64,000 bases of DNA. It comes from Stutzerimonas stutzeri TS44 (GTDB lineage Bacteria; Pseudomonadota; Gammaproteobacteria; Pseudomonadales; Pseudomonadaceae). The translations under genes were made by a program, and so were the position numbers. Location: positions 186,001 to 250,000 of the forward strand of contig AJXE01000002.1 of NCBI GenBank assembly GCA_000263395.1, written 5' to 3'. Shown here piece after piece: positions 52,516-63,247 of this stretch (positions are counted from its first letter, which is position 1; each line of letters begins with the position of its first letter). A model generated the notes under the pieces. That model had not been told where the DNA came from and did no database searches. It saw only the letters and a program-made list of their open reading frames with translations.

Positions 52516-53287
52516 GTGCGGCCCGAGGGCATCCACGCACGCATACCGAAGAGGCCGGGCGGATCACCGATCCCCCGGCCTCTTCGGCGTTCAGGCCAGC
52601 GTTTCGGAGGGCGCGGCGCGGGCCGTCCGCGGGCGGCCGGTCATTCTCCAGCGCGCGGGAGCAGGTCCCACCGGCCTGCACTCGCGCACCGCGGCCGGTC
52701 GCAGCGCGCTCGCGGTCTTGAGCGCACAACGTTTTACCTTGCTCCAGACAGCAGAAAGCCCACCGAAGCGGGCTTTCTCTGACCATTTCTTCCTTGAGTT
52801 GCCATCCTGGCGTGGTCGATCTTCCATGTTCCCGGGCGCGTCCTGCGCTTCAGGGACGGGCATAGATTAAGTCGCCGGCCGGGTCGGCCAAAGCAGCGAT
52901 AAGCGCGACGGCATGTAAGCCTTTTGCCATAGCGACGCGAATGAGCGGCTCCCGCGGGCGGCCAGACATGGTTCATCAGGCCCGGCGTGCAGCAGGCGAG
53001 CTTGCCGAAGGCGCAGACCATCCGCGTGACCATGCGGTGCGACGACAGTGTCGCCGGCCGGTAGAACCAGCCCGCCCAGCGCCGGTCGCCGGGATGGATG
53101 GTGCCCGGCAGGCGCAGCCGTTCACCCAGCAGGTCGCACAATCGCTGCCAGCGGTTTCGCATCGCAGGCTCTTCTCGTGATGCCAGGTCGGCCAGCCTCG
53201 ATGACTGGACATTCGACTTCCGCCGCCAGCGCGTGCAGCCGTCTATGCTCAGGGTTCGGCAAACGTACACGCGAAGGGAGGCAAGCC
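52516..53287. other. Intergenic region without a supported gene
   Basis: Here 772 bases lie between the glycine-zipper gene and the second sdhB. A GC-rich dyad lies at 52547-52586 and a terminator at 52753-52780. On the minus strand a frame is open from 53162 to 52734 (MRNRWQRLCDLLGERLRLPG), giving a possible 142-residue protein without recognisable motifs. Its composition (many Arg, Cys and Trp) looks spurious or decayed. Confidence 0.5.
52753..52780 (+). terminator. Hairpin with flanking A/T runs
   Basis: AGAAAGCCC and GGGCTTTCT form a 9-bp perfect stem around ACCGAAGC. It may end the glycine-zipper transcript. The T-run is short. Confidence 0.6.
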
Positions 53288-53995
53288 ATGCTCGATGTGC
53301 AGCTGTACCGCTACAACCCGGAACAGGACGAGGCGCCCTACATGCAGACGCTGCAGGTGCCGGACGAGATGCGCCAGCGCATGGTGCTGGACGTGCTGGA
53401 GTATCTGCGCGAGCAGGACCCGTCGCTGGCCTACCGCCGCTCGTGCCGCGAAGGCGTGTGCGGCTCGGATGGCATGAACATCGGCGGCAAGAACCGCCTG
53501 GCCTGCATCAGCCCGGTGCCAGAAGCGCTGGACGGCGCCGGCCGCCTGGTCATCCGGCCGTTGCCCGGCATGCCGGTGATCCGCGATCTGGTGGTCGATC
53601 AGAGCCAGTTCTTCCGCCAGTACGAACGCATCCGCCCGTGGCTGATCAACGATCAGCCGGCGCCCACCATCGAGCGCCTGCAATCGCCGCAGGAGCGCGC
53701 GCAGCTCGACGGCCTGTACGAATGCATCCTCTGCGGCTGCTGCTCGTCGCAGTGCCCGTCATGGTGGTGGAACCCGGAAAAGTACATCGGCCCGGCCGGC
53801 CTGCTGCAAGCCTGGCGCTTCATCGTCGACAGTCGCGACACCGCTGCCGCCGAGCGCCTGGCGGCGCTGGACGATCCGTTCAGCGTGTTCCGTTGCCGCA
53901 GCATTGGCAACTGCAGCTGGGTCTGTCCGAAGGGACTCAATCCGATGGGCGCGATCGGTCACATTCGCCGCGAGCTGTTCAAGCAGGGCACCTGA
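53288..53995 (+). CDS. Succinate dehydrogenase/fumarate reductase iron-sulfur subunit (orphan)
   Basis: This 235-residue SdhB-type protein has all three cluster motifs intact: [2Fe-2S] in RRSCREGVCGSDGMNIGGKN near 52, [4Fe-4S] in CILCGCCSSQCPSWWWNPEK near 147, and [3Fe-4S] in FRCRSIGNCSWVCPKGLNP near 204. VIRPLPGMPVIRDLVVDQSQ follows E. coli SdhB. No sdhC, sdhD or sdhA is adjacent; pseudomonads have those in the sdhCDAB-sucAB operon, so this is presumably a second copy. GGGAGGC lies 6-12 bases upstream of the ATG. The partner subunit is unknown. Confidence 0.85.
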   Translation: MLDVQLYRYNPEQDEAPYMQTLQVPDEMRQRMVLDVLEYLREQDPSLAYRRSCREGVCGSDGMNIGGKNRLACISPVPEALDGAGRLVIRPLPGMPVIRDLVVDQSQFFRQYERIRPWLINDQPAPTIERLQSPQERAQLDGLYECILCGCCSSQCPSWWWNPEKYIGPAGLLQAWRFIVDSRDTAAAERLAALDDPFSVFRCRSIGNCSWVCPKGLNPMGAIGHIRRELFKQGT

Positions 53996-54094
53996 GCGGG
54001 CACTCGAAACCAATGCTGGCACTTTGCCTTACGGCGGTTTAATCTCTGCCGCCGTCGCGGCCCCGCCGCCCCGCAAGCCAGCCGCCAGCCCGTC

Positions 54095-54268
54095 ATGGAT
54101 CGTCATCGCCCTCCCGCCACGCCGCAACCCGCCCGTCCGCAGCGCCGGTCGCGGGCGAGCGCGCTGGTCTCGCTGGGCTACATCCTCGGCCTGTTGCTGG
54201 TATTCGCCCTCAGCCTCTATCTGCTGCCGGAGCATACCGGGCTCGGCAAGTTGCTGTGGGGCAACTGA
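54095..54268 (+). CDS. 57-residue single-span membrane protein
   Basis: This small reading frame begins with a basic, proline-rich cytoplasmic start (MDRHRPPATPQPARPQRRSR). One clear hydrophobic segment (ALVSLGYILGLLLVFALSLY) and a short tail ending LGKLLWGN follow. No strong Shine-Dalgarno is visible. The distribution of charge and hydrophobicity is protein-like. It lies between the SdhB copy and the chemoreceptor. Function is unknown and I do not recognise it. Confidence 0.45.
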   Translation: MDRHRPPATPQPARPQRRSRASALVSLGYILGLLLVFALSLYLLPEHTGLGKLLWGN

Positions 54269-54383
54269 GCCGGCCGCTACCTTGGTAGCAGCGCCATAGT
54301 TGCATAGCCGCCCGCCGCGCATGCTCGTAACGTCGCCTTGAACGCAGTGCACCCGTCCTGCAGCCCTCACGAGCGAAGCCGTC

Positions 54384-56405
54384 ATGCTGTCCATCCTTCG
54401 ATCCCGCTCCGCTGCCCGTCAGGGCGATGGTGTCACCAGCCTGCTCGGCAGCGCCGCCCAGTTGCCCGAACAACTGGCGGCGCTGCGCCTGGAGCCCACC
54501 TACATCGCCGGATTCGTCTCGCCGCATGTCGATCTCGATGCGGTCGCGCGCCTGATCCGCCAGCGCTTCCCACAGGCGGTCATCAGCCTGTGCACCACCG
54601 CCGGCGAGCTGTCGAGCCAGAATGCCCAGCTGTACTGCAGCACCGGCGCGCACTGGGATCGCGTAGCGCTGCAGCTGTTCGACGCGAGCGTGATTGCCGC
54701 CGCCGAGATCGTCCACGTAGCGCTGGAATGCGGGGACATCCGCGGCCAGGGCACGCGCCTGAGCATGGCGCAACGCATCGCCCGGCTGACCGAGTCGCTG
54801 CGGCGCCTGCAGGTGAAGATGCCGATCGACTATCGCGACACCCTGGCGAACATCGTCTTCGACGGCCTTTCGGCGTCCGAATCGTTCTTCATGGAAGCGC
54901 TCTACGAATCCGGCCGCTTCCCCTGCTTGTTCGTCGGCGGCTCGGCCGGCGGCAAGCTCGACTTCAAGGCCACCCAGCTGCATGACGGCACGCGTGCCTA
55001 CCAGAACCATGCGCAGATCGTCTTCCTCAAATGCGCCCGCGACGTGCGCTTCGGCGTGTTCAAGAGCCAGAACTTCGAGCCGACCGCGCTCAGTCTCAGC
55101 GTCCTCAGCGCGTCGCTGGAAGACCGCTACATCAGCCAGGTGGTCGATGCGCGCGGCAACATCCGTTCGATGGTCGCCGCCCTCTGCGAGGCGCTGCATT
55201 GCACGCCGGGCGAGCTGGAGGCGCGGCTGGCGGATTATTCCTTTGCCATCCGCGTCGGCGAGGAGGTGTTCGTGCGCTCGATCGCGCGGATCGACTTCGC
55301 CAACGAGCGCGTGCACCTGTTCTGCGACGTCGCCCCCGGCGAGGAGCTGGTGATGGTCAAGCGCACCCCGCTGGTGGAAGCCACCCGCCGCGACTTCCAG
55401 CGCTTCATGCGCAACAAGCCCGGCCGACCGCTGGTCGGCATTCTCAACGACTGCATCCTGCGCCGGCTGAACAATGCCCAGGCGCTCGACGGCATGCACG
55501 CGGTGTTCGGCGACACGCCGGTGCTCGGCTACTCGACCTTCGGCGAGATCCTCGGGCTGAACCTGAACCAGACGCTGACGGCGGTGTTCTTTTTCCGCAC
55601 CAGCGATCAGGCCGGGTTTCGCGACGAATACACCGACAACTTCATCGCCTACCACGGCGAGTTCAAGGCGTTCTTCCTGCGCCGGCAGATCAAGAAACTC
55701 ACCGGCCTGAGCCAGGTGGTGGTCAAGCAGATCGACCAGTTCAAGCGCCAGGACTACCAGAGCAGCCTCGACATCAACGGCCTCGACGAGCACATCCGCC
55801 CGGTGTTCCGCGGCCTCGCCGATCTCGGCGCGGTGCTGCTCGATGCCGACCGCCAGCGTCAGCACATGGCCGACCAGCTGAGTCAGTGCGCCACCGACCT
55901 GCACGGCTCGATGGACGAACTGGCGCTGACCATCGACCAGCAGGCGCAGGTGATCGACCAGGCCGGCACGTCGGTCAGCCAGATGGTCGATCAGGCCGAT
56001 GCGGTGGTCGGCAGCGCGCGCGCCCTGGCGCAGTCGAGCCAGCGCATCCAGTCGGTGGTGCAGACCATCCAGCAGATCGCCGGGCAGACCAACCTGCTGG
56101 CGCTCAACGCAGCGATCGAAGCCGCGCGCGCCGGCGAGATGGGCCGCGGCTTCGCCGTGGTCGCCGACGAAGTTCGCAAGCTGGCCGAGATCACCCGCCG
56201 GAACGCCGAGGAGATCGGCACCGACATCGACCGTCTGGCCGATGCCATACGTGCCGTGGCGCAGCACATCGAGAGCCAGTCGGCGGACGTCGGCTCGCTG
56301 ACCGATGTACTCGAAGCGCTGCAGAGCACCAGCGAGGCCACCGCCGGCACGTCGCGGCGGACCAAGGGCGTCGCCGACCATCTGCTCGGCCTGACCACCC
56401 ACTGA
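54384..56405 (+). CDS. Soluble FIST-domain methyl-accepting chemotaxis protein
   Basis: This 673-residue chemoreceptor has no membrane span. FIST N (about 35-230; [20 protein letters not shown]) and FIST C (about 235-390; [20 protein letters not shown]) are predicted small-ligand sensing domains. A linker and a short MCP signalling domain (about 500-650) follow, with the hairpin tip [20 protein letters not shown] near 568 and [14 protein letters not shown]. The signalling domain is shorter than in classic receptors, and no CheB/CheR-binding pentapeptide is seen at the C-terminus (HLLGLTTH). Chemotaxis genes are not nearby. The ligand is unknown, with amino acids proposed for FIST domains in general. 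Confidence 0.88.
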   Translation: MLSILRSRSAARQGDGVTSLLGSAAQLPEQLAALRLEPTYIAGFVSPHVDLDAVARLIRQRFPQAVISLCTTAGELSSQNAQLYCSTGAHWDRVALQLFDASVIAAAEIVHVALECGDIRGQGTRLSMAQRIARLTESLRRLQVKMPIDYRDTLANIVFDGLSASESFFMEALYESGRFPCLFVGGSAGGKLDFKATQLHDGTRAYQNHAQIVFLKCARDVRFGVFKSQNFEPTALSLSVLSASLEDRYISQVVDARGNIRSMVAALCEALHCTPGELEARLADYSFAIRVGEEVFVRSIARIDFANERVHLFCDVAPGEELVMVKRTPLVEATRRDFQRFMRNKPGRPLVGILNDCILRRLNNAQALDGMHAVFGDTPVLGYSTFGEILGLNLNQTLTAVFFFRTSDQAGFRDEYTDNFIAYHGEFKAFFLRRQIKKLTGLSQVVVKQIDQFKRQDYQSSLDINGLDEHIRPVFRGLADLGAVLLDADRQRQHMADQLSQCATDLHGSMDELALTIDQQAQVIDQAGTSVSQMVDQADAVVGSARALAQSSQRIQSVVQTIQQIAGQTNLLALNAAIEAARAGEMGRGFAVVADEVRKLAEITRRNAEEIGTDIDRLADAIRAVAQHIESQSADVGSLTDVLEALQSTSEATAGTSRRTKGVADHLLGLTTH

Positions 56406-56422
56406 GTTTCGCCGCGGCAACG

Positions 56423-56455
56423 AAAAAGGGCGTGCCGAAGCACGCCCTGTTTACT
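56423..56455. terminator. Terminator after chemoreceptor
   Basis: GGGCGTGC and GCACGCCC form an 8-bp stem with a CGAA loop. The A-run on the left makes it also usable for the convergent nitroreductase gene. Confidence 0.75.
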
Positions 56456-56465
56456 TTCCGTCCGC

Positions 56466-57068
56466 TCAGAAGCGGTCGCGCAGCACCAGCTCGTCGAACG
56501 GCAGCTTGCCGACGCGCGGCTTGGGCTCGACCGTGCGCTTGCCCACCGCGACCATCAGGCCAATCACATGGTTGGCCGGCAGCTTGATCAGCCGCGCCAC
56601 GGCATCGAAATCGAAGCCGTCCATCGGGCAGGAGTCCAGCCCCTTGCCGCGCGCCGCCAGCATCAGCGTCTGCGCCAGCAGGCCGCAGCTGCGCATGGTC
56701 TCGTCGCGCTGCACCTGCGGCTTGCCGCGGTAGTAGCTGTCGATGGCGCCGGCCATATAGTCCTGCACCGGCTCCGGCGCGCCATCCCAGACGCGGCGCA
56801 CGTCCGCTTCCCAGCTGTCGAGCTTGGCGCAGACCAGCACCAGCATCGACGCCTCGGTCATCTGCGCCTGGTTCCAGCCCACCTCGCGGATCTGCGCGCG
56901 CAGCGCCGGATCGCTGACCTCGACCAGCCGCACATGCTGCAGGTTGAACGCCGACGGTGCGTGCAGCGCCAGGCGCAGCAGTTCGTCCTTCTCCGCGCGG
57001 CTGAGCTGGAAATCCGTATCGTAGGCTTTGATCGCACGGCGGCTCTGGATGGCGTCTTCGATGGTCAT
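56466..57068 (-). CDS. Nitroreductase family protein
   Basis: This 200-residue FMN-dependent NAD(P)H nitroreductase-fold protein has the FMN-binding start IQSRRAIKAYD, then HAPSAFNLQHVRLVEV near 37 and DSCPMDGFDFDAVARLIKL near 150. ATG 57068 follows GGAGACGCCC; the longer frame is rejected. The substrate is unknown (nitroaromatics, quinones or other). It is monocistronic and convergent with the chemoreceptor. Confidence 0.88.
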   Translation of the reverse strand: MTIEDAIQSRRAIKAYDTDFQLSRAEKDELLRLALHAPSAFNLQHVRLVEVSDPALRAQIREVGWNQAQMTEASMLVLVCAKLDSWEADVRRVWDGAPEPVQDYMAGAIDSYYRGKPQVQRDETMRSCGLLAQTLMLAARGKGLDSCPMDGFDFDAVARLIKLPANHVIGLMVAVGKRTVEPKPRVGKLPFDELVLRDRF

Positions 57069-57183
57069 GGGCGTCTCCCGGGTCAAGAATGGCGGCCATG
57101 CTAGCGGCACCGATCGATCGAAATCACCGGTGCTTTGCGATCAAACCGATCGACTGAATCGATGCTTTGTGCACCGAGCGCCC

Positions 57184-57210
57184 ACGAAAAAGCCGCCCGC
57201 AGGCGGCTTC
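57184..57210 (-). terminator. Terminator of pckA
   Basis: On the minus strand AAGCCGCC and GGCGGCTT form an 8-bp stem with a TGCG loop, followed by TTTTTCG. It starts about 20 bases after the pckA stop. Confidence 0.85.
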
Positions 57211-57231
57211 TTGCACACGACGGAGTGCGGC

Positions 57232-58776
<1,545 letters not shown>

Positions 58777-58932
58777 GAGTGTCCCCGTCGGCCCTGGGCC
58801 GATTCCTCCATGCTGTTGTAGTGCACCAAACGGTGAACTACATCGAAAAAAGTGCGCGCGATTATGCCAGAAAACACGTCGCGCTGGGTATGAGCCCGTG
58901 ATGGCCAAAAGGTTCAGTGTGGCTTCGCGCCA

Positions 58933-59820
58933 TCAGTGGCGGGTGTCCGAGGCCGGCTGGGTGCCGCCGCCGGCGAACAGCTGGCCGATGTCGGCGGCAT
59001 CGAACACGTAGCGCTCGTTGCAGAACTGGCAATCCACGGTGATGCTGCCGCCCTGCTCCTGCAGCAGCTGTTCGGCATCGTGCTGGCCCAGGCTGACCAG
59101 CGCGTTGGCCGAGCGCTCGCGCGAGCAGCTGCAACGGAAGCGGATCGGCTGGGCCTCGAACAGCCGCAGCGGCTCCTCGTGGTAGAGCCGGTGCAGCACG
59201 GTCTCGGTATCCAGCCCCAGCAGTTCCTCGGCGCTGAGCGTGTCGGCCAGGGTACGCAGGTGCTGCCAGCTGGCTTCACGTTCCTCCGGATCGTGGATGC
59301 GGTCGGCCGGCAACTGCTGCAGCAGCAGGCCGCAGGCGCGGCGGCTGTCGGCGGCGAGCCAGAAACGGGTCGGCAACTGCTCGGAGGCGGCGAAGTAATC
59401 CGACAGGCACGCGGCCAGGTCGACGCCCTCCAGACCGACGATGCCCTGGTAGCGCTGGCCCTTGGCCGGATCGATGGTGATCGCCAGCATGCCTTCGGGC
59501 ATCAGTTCGCGCAGGGTCGCGTCCGCCGCGATCTGCTCGGCGTGGTAACGGGCTATACCGCGCACCTCGCGCTCGCTGGAGCATTCGACCATCAGCAGCG
59601 GCACCGGACCATCGGAGCGCGCCTGCAGCGACAGCAGGCCGTCGAACTTCAGCGTGCCGACCAGCAGCGCCGCGGCCGCCAGCAGCTCGCCGAGCAGCTG
59701 GGCGACCGGCTCGGGGTAGGCGTGCTTGGCCAGCACGTGCTGGTAGCTTTCGGCGAGCGTGGCGGTCTCGCCGCGCACGTCGCTGTCGTCGAAGAGAAAG
59801 CGTTGAGTCTGGTCGGACAT
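58933..59820 (-). CDS. hslO: Redox-regulated chaperone Hsp33
   Basis: This 295-residue holdase is activated by disulfide formation under oxidative stress. The zinc-binding Cys pairs CSCS (in [15 protein letters not shown], about 235) and CQFC ([14 protein letters not shown], about 268) are intact. The start is [20 protein letters not shown] (59820). The longer frame in front of it belongs to no gene. It lies upstream of pckA on the same strand, after hslR. Confidence 0.96.
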   Translation of the reverse strand: MSDQTQRFLFDDSDVRGETATLAESYQHVLAKHAYPEPVAQLLGELLAAAALLVGTLKFDGLLSLQARSDGPVPLLMVECSSEREVRGIARYHAEQIAADATLRELMPEGMLAITIDPAKGQRYQGIVGLEGVDLAACLSDYFAASEQLPTRFWLAADSRRACGLLLQQLPADRIHDPEEREASWQHLRTLADTLSAEELLGLDTETVLHRLYHEEPLRLFEAQPIRFRCSCSRERSANALVSLGQHDAEQLLQEQGGSITVDCQFCNERYVFDAADIGQLFAGGGTQPASDTRH

Positions 59821-59939
59821 GCCGGATGCTCGCAAGGTGGCCGCGGAAAAAGTCGTGCATTTTACACGAAGCGTCGACACCCCGAGGCACCCGCCGTCGC
59901 TTCGCTGGAGCGCCCACCGGGCGCGCCGTCTCCTGCCGG

Positions 59940-60335
59940 TCAGCCCTTGAACGCGCGCAGCAGCTCGATCTGTCGGCGCTGCTTCTTGCTCGGCCGGCCG
60001 TCGGTCTGCACCCCGAGCGCGCCGGCCTTGCGCTGCGCCGCCGCTTCTTCGCGGCGCGCCAGGCTGTCGGCGGTTTCCGCGTAGAGCAGCTGGGCCTGCG
60101 GCGCGCCTCGGCGCACCGCCGACAGCTCGCGAATGATCACCGTGCGCTCGTCGAAGCCGATGCGGATCACCAGCTCGTCGCCGACCCTGGGTTCCTTGCC
60201 CGGCTTGCAGCGCTCGCCGCGGCAGTGCACCTTGCCGCCCTCGATGGCTTCCTTGGCCAGCGCGCGGGTCTTGAAGAAGCGCGCGGCCCACAGCCACTTG
60301 TCCAGGCGCACCTTGTCGTCGTCTTTTTCGCTCAT
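59940..60335 (-). CDS. hslR: Ribosome-associated heat shock protein Hsp15
   Basis: This 131-residue S4-domain RNA-binding protein recycles 50S subunits carrying nascent chains. The S4 motif [20 protein letters not shown] lies near residue 9, and a basic C-terminal helix ([19 protein letters not shown]) follows. ATG 60335 is preferred over an in-frame ATG 48 bases upstream. It is divergent from rimB, with 81 bases between starts. Confidence 0.95.
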   Translation of the reverse strand: MSEKDDDKVRLDKWLWAARFFKTRALAKEAIEGGKVHCRGERCKPGKEPRVGDELVIRIGFDERTVIIRELSAVRRGAPQAQLLYAETADSLARREEAAAQRKAGALGVQTDGRPSKKQRRQIELLRAFKG

Positions 60336-60416
60336 GTTCAACCTGCGTTTCGCCTTGTGGTCCCAGCCGTGTGCAGTTGTCATGCACCACGACTAGAATG
60401 CCCGCAAATCTCACGG

Positions 60417-60893
60417 ATGCCACGCTTGGACTGTCTCGATCCCCACACGCTGATCGGCCTGCGCGAATGGGTCGCCCTGCCCGAACTGGGGATGGTCGGC
60501 CTGCGCGCGAAGATCGACACCGGCGCCGGCACCTCGGCGCTGCATGCCACCGAGATCAGCGAATTCGAGCGCGGCGGCCAGCCCTGGGTGCGTTTCACCG
60601 CGCATCTGGGCACGCTGGTGCAGCGCCGTCATCGCTGCGAGGCGCCGCTGGTGGCGCACAAGACCATCAAGAGCTCCAACGGCCAGATGCAGACGCGCTA
60701 CGTGGTGCGCACCCTGCTGGCGCTCGGCGACCATGTCTGGCCGGTCGAATTCACCCTGACCTGCCGCAAGACCATGCGCTACCGCCTGCTGCTCGGCTCC
60801 AAGGCGCTGGTCGACGGGCAATGGCTGATCGACCCGTCACGCTCCTATATTCAGAACAAACCCCAGGTTCTCACTTCCCCCGGTGCCCAATGA
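60417..60893 (+). CDS. rimB: Retropepsin-like ATP-dependent zinc protease RimB
   Basis: This 158-residue protein has a retropepsin-like aspartic-protease fold, with the motif [16 protein letters not shown] (DTGA) near residue 28. It also has [19 protein letters not shown] and [20 protein letters not shown]. In pseudomonads RimB acts with the glutamate ligase RimK on ribosomal protein S6 modification. Its TGA overlaps the rimK ATG by 3 bases. The third partner, the cyclic-di-GMP phosphodiesterase RimA, is not adjacent here. Confidence 0.88.
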   Translation: MPRLDCLDPHTLIGLREWVALPELGMVGLRAKIDTGAGTSALHATEISEFERGGQPWVRFTAHLGTLVQRRHRCEAPLVAHKTIKSSNGQMQTRYVVRTLLALGDHVWPVEFTLTCRKTMRYRLLLGSKALVDGQWLIDPSRSYIQNKPQVLTSPGAQ

Positions 60894-61795
60894 AAATCGC
60901 CGTGCTGTCGCGCAATCCGCGTCTGTATTCCACCCATCGCCTGGTCGAGGCCGGCCAGCAGCGTGGTCATGAGGTGGTGGTGATCGACACCCTGCGCGCC
61001 TACATGAACATCGCCAGCCACAAGCCGCAGATTCATTACCGCGGCAAGCCGCTGGAGGGTTTCGACGCGGTGATCCCGCGCATCGGCGCCTCGGTGACCT
61101 TCTACGGCTGCGCGGTGCTGCGCCAGTTCGAGATGCAAGGCGTGTTTCCGCTCAACGAGTCGGTCGCCATTGCCCGCTCGCGCGACAAGCTGCGCTCGCT
61201 GCAACTGCTGTCGCGGCGTGGCGTCGGCCTGCCGGTGACCGGCTTCGCCCACTCGCCGGACGACATTCCCGACCTGATCCAGATGGTCAACGGCGCGCCG
61301 CTGGTGATCAAGGTGCTCGAAGGCACCCAGGGCATCGGCGTGGTGCTGTGCGAGACCGAGAAGGCCGCCGAATCGGTAATCGAGGCGTTCATGGGGCTCA
61401 AGCAGGACATCATGGTGCAGGAGTACATCAAGGAAGCCGGCGGCGCCGACATCCGCTGTTTCGTCGTCGGCGACAAGGTGATCGCCTCGATGAAGCGCCA
61501 GGCCAAGCCCGGCGAATTCCGCTCCAACCTGCATCGCGGCGGCACCGCCAGCCTGATCAAGATCACCCCGGAAGAACGCATGACGGCGATTCGAGCTGCC
61601 AAGGTGATGGGGCTGAACGTCGCCGGCGTCGACATCCTGCGCTCCAACCACGGCCCGCTGGTGATGGAGGTCAACTCCTCGCCGGGCCTGGCCGGCATCG
61701 AGGAAACCACCGGCAAGGACGTCGCCGGGCTGATCATCGAATACCTGGAGAAGAACGGCGGCCCGCACCTGACCCGCACCAAGGGCAAGGGCTGA
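60890..61795 (+). CDS. rimK: Ribosomal protein S6 glutamate ligase RimK
   Basis: This 301-residue ATP-grasp ligase adds glutamates to the C-terminus of S6. The N-terminus is [20 protein letters not shown], the ATP-grasp core [20 protein letters not shown] near 140, and the magnesium site [20 protein letters not shown] near 245. It is coupled to rimB. The gene is followed by the AAGCTT repeats. Confidence 0.96.
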   Translation: MKIAVLSRNPRLYSTHRLVEAGQQRGHEVVVIDTLRAYMNIASHKPQIHYRGKPLEGFDAVIPRIGASVTFYGCAVLRQFEMQGVFPLNESVAIARSRDKLRSLQLLSRRGVGLPVTGFAHSPDDIPDLIQMVNGAPLVIKVLEGTQGIGVVLCETEKAAESVIEAFMGLKQDIMVQEYIKEAGGADIRCFVVGDKVIASMKRQAKPGEFRSNLHRGGTASLIKITPEERMTAIRAAKVMGLNVAGVDILRSNHGPLVMEVNSSPGLAGIEETTGKDVAGLIIEYLEKNGGPHLTRTKGKG

Positions 61796-61820
61796 AAGCT
61801 TCAAGCTTCAAGCTCCGAGC
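61796..61820. repeat. AAGCTTCAAGCTTCAAGCT repeat after rimK
   Basis: This is a member of the dispersed repeat family, between rimK and the convergent envZ gene. Confidence 0.65.
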
Positions 61821-61825
61821 TGCCT

Positions 61826-63145
61826 CTACGCCTTTATCGCATCCCTCGGCAGCAGCAGCCCCAGCGGCAGGCTGACCCGCGCCTCCAGGCCGCCGCCCTC
61901 GCGGTTGCGCAGCTCGATGATGCCGCCGTGCTGGTTGGCGATGCGCTTGACGATCGCCAGCCCCAGGCCAGCACCCTTGCCGCCGCGCGCACGGTCGCCG
62001 CGGATGAACGGGTTGAAGATGCCTTCCAGCTCGCTCGGCGCGATGCCCGGCCCGCGGTCGAGCACGCTGAGCACCACGTACGGCGCATTGCTGTCGCCGC
62101 TGACCGAGGCGGCGACCTCCACGCCGCCCCCCCCGTAGCGCCGGGCGTTCTCGATCAGGTTGACCAGCAGGCGCTTGATCGACACGCGGCGCACCGCCAG
62201 CCTGGGCATCGGCTCGACACACAGGCGCACCGACTCCTCGTGCTGGTTGTACGGCGCCACCACCTCGCGGATCAGTTCGCCCAGGTCGAGCTTCTCCACC
62301 GGCTCGTCGCGGCCGTCGCGGACGAAGGCGAGGAACTGGTCGAGGATCGCGTCCATGTCCTCGACATCGCGGATCATGTCCTCGGTCAGCTCGTCGTCGC
62401 CGGCCATCAGCTCCAGCGACAGGCGCAGGCGCGTCAGTGGCGTGCGCAGGTCATGCGACACCCCGGCGAGCATCAGCTCGCGCTCGCGTCCGGCCTGTTC
62501 GACGTCCTCGGCCATCTGGTTGAAGGCGCGGTAGACCTCGGTCATCTCGCTCGGCGTATCACCGATCGGCAGGCGCACGCTGCGGCCCTTGCCGATCTGC
62601 CGCGCGGCGTAGACCAGGCGCTTGAGCGGCAGGTTGAGCTGGCTGACGAAAATCCAGGCCGCCGCCGTCGACAGCAAACCGATGCCGAGGAACCAGCCGA
62701 GCACGCTCCAGATGCGCTGGCCGCGCAGCGGATAGGCGTAGAGCGGCACCCGCACCCAGTCCGCACCGAGCTCCGGTGCCCGCACCCAAATCGCCGTGGA
62801 CGGCTGGATGCGCACCCGCACCTCGGTCTCGGCGCCCAGCTCGGCGCGCATCTGCCGCTGGAAGATGTCGGTGTAGGGCCAGTGGTATTCGCCGCGCGGC
62901 ACCTGCAGCTCCGGCACCGTCTGCAGGCCGGCGGCGCGACCGATGCGTGCGCGGTCGGCATCGTCCGCCGCCCAGTAGGCCCGCAGCGTCAGCGCCGCGC
63001 CGTGGCTGTACTGGCGGTCCACCAGCACGTCCTCGTTGGCCATCAGGTAGAACAGCGTCAGCACCTTGGAGAACAGCACCACCACCAGCACCATCCACAG
63101 GGTGCGGGCGAAGAAGCTTTGCGGGAACCACAGCGGCGCCTTCAC
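61826..63145 (-). CDS. envZ: Envelope-stress sensor kinase EnvZ (AmgS)
   Basis: This 439-residue inner-membrane kinase has TM1 (about 10-32; TLWMVLVVVLFSKVLTLFYL), a periplasmic loop to about 160, TM2 (ILGWFLGIGLLSTAAAWIFV), and HAMP (LPLKRLVYAARQIGKGRSVR). The His-box is in LAGVSHDLRTPLTRLRLSLE near 242, and the ATPase has VNLIENARRYGGGGVEV, DRGPGIAP and GKGAGLGLAIV. It pairs with the adjacent ompR-type regulator. In P. aeruginosa the orthologues are AmgS/AmgR, which respond to aminoglycosides and membrane-protein damage. Confidence 0.96.
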   Translation of the reverse strand: MKAPLWFPQSFFARTLWMVLVVVLFSKVLTLFYLMANEDVLVDRQYSHGAALTLRAYWAADDADRARIGRAAGLQTVPELQVPRGEYHWPYTDIFQRQMRAELGAETEVRVRIQPSTAIWVRAPELGADWVRVPLYAYPLRGQRIWSVLGWFLGIGLLSTAAAWIFVSQLNLPLKRLVYAARQIGKGRSVRLPIGDTPSEMTEVYRAFNQMAEDVEQAGRERELMLAGVSHDLRTPLTRLRLSLELMAGDDELTEDMIRDVEDMDAILDQFLAFVRDGRDEPVEKLDLGELIREVVAPYNQHEESVRLCVEPMPRLAVRRVSIKRLLVNLIENARRYGGGGVEVAASVSGDSNAPYVVLSVLDRGPGIAPSELEGIFNPFIRGDRARGGKGAGLGLAIVKRIANQHGGIIELRNREGGGLEARVSLPLGLLLPRDAIKA

Positions 63146-63247
63146 GAAGCAGCCTCAAGCTCCAAGCGGCAAGCCTCAAGGAAGAGCCAGCGAGTGCCGC
63201 ACCATTGCGCTTCTACTTGCAGCTTGAAGCTTGCAGCTTGCCGCTTC
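63146..63247. repeat. Inverted AAGCTT-type repeat pair between envZ and ompR
   Basis: Arms GAAGCAGCCTCAAGCTCCAAG/AAGCGGCAAGC (63146-63181) and GCTTGAAGCTTGCAGCTTGCCGCTT (63216-63247) are complementary over AAGCGGCAAGC / GCTTGCCGCTT. They can fold into a hairpin between the two genes of the ompR-envZ unit and could reduce envZ expression relative to ompR. Confidence 0.65.

Noticed and set aside
52547-52586. GC-rich dyad CGAAGAGGCCGGG as a terminator
   Set aside because: The stem is strong but no T-run follows; the hairpin at 52753-52780 is the better candidate.
52734-53270. 178-codon minus-strand frame upstream of the SdhB copy
   Set aside because: Composition is rich in Arg, Cys and Trp with no motif or convincing RBS, so it is not supported as a gene.
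54210-56420. 736-codon minus-strand frame opposite the FIST chemoreceptor
   Set aside because: Antisense to a gene with clear FIST and MCP motifs.
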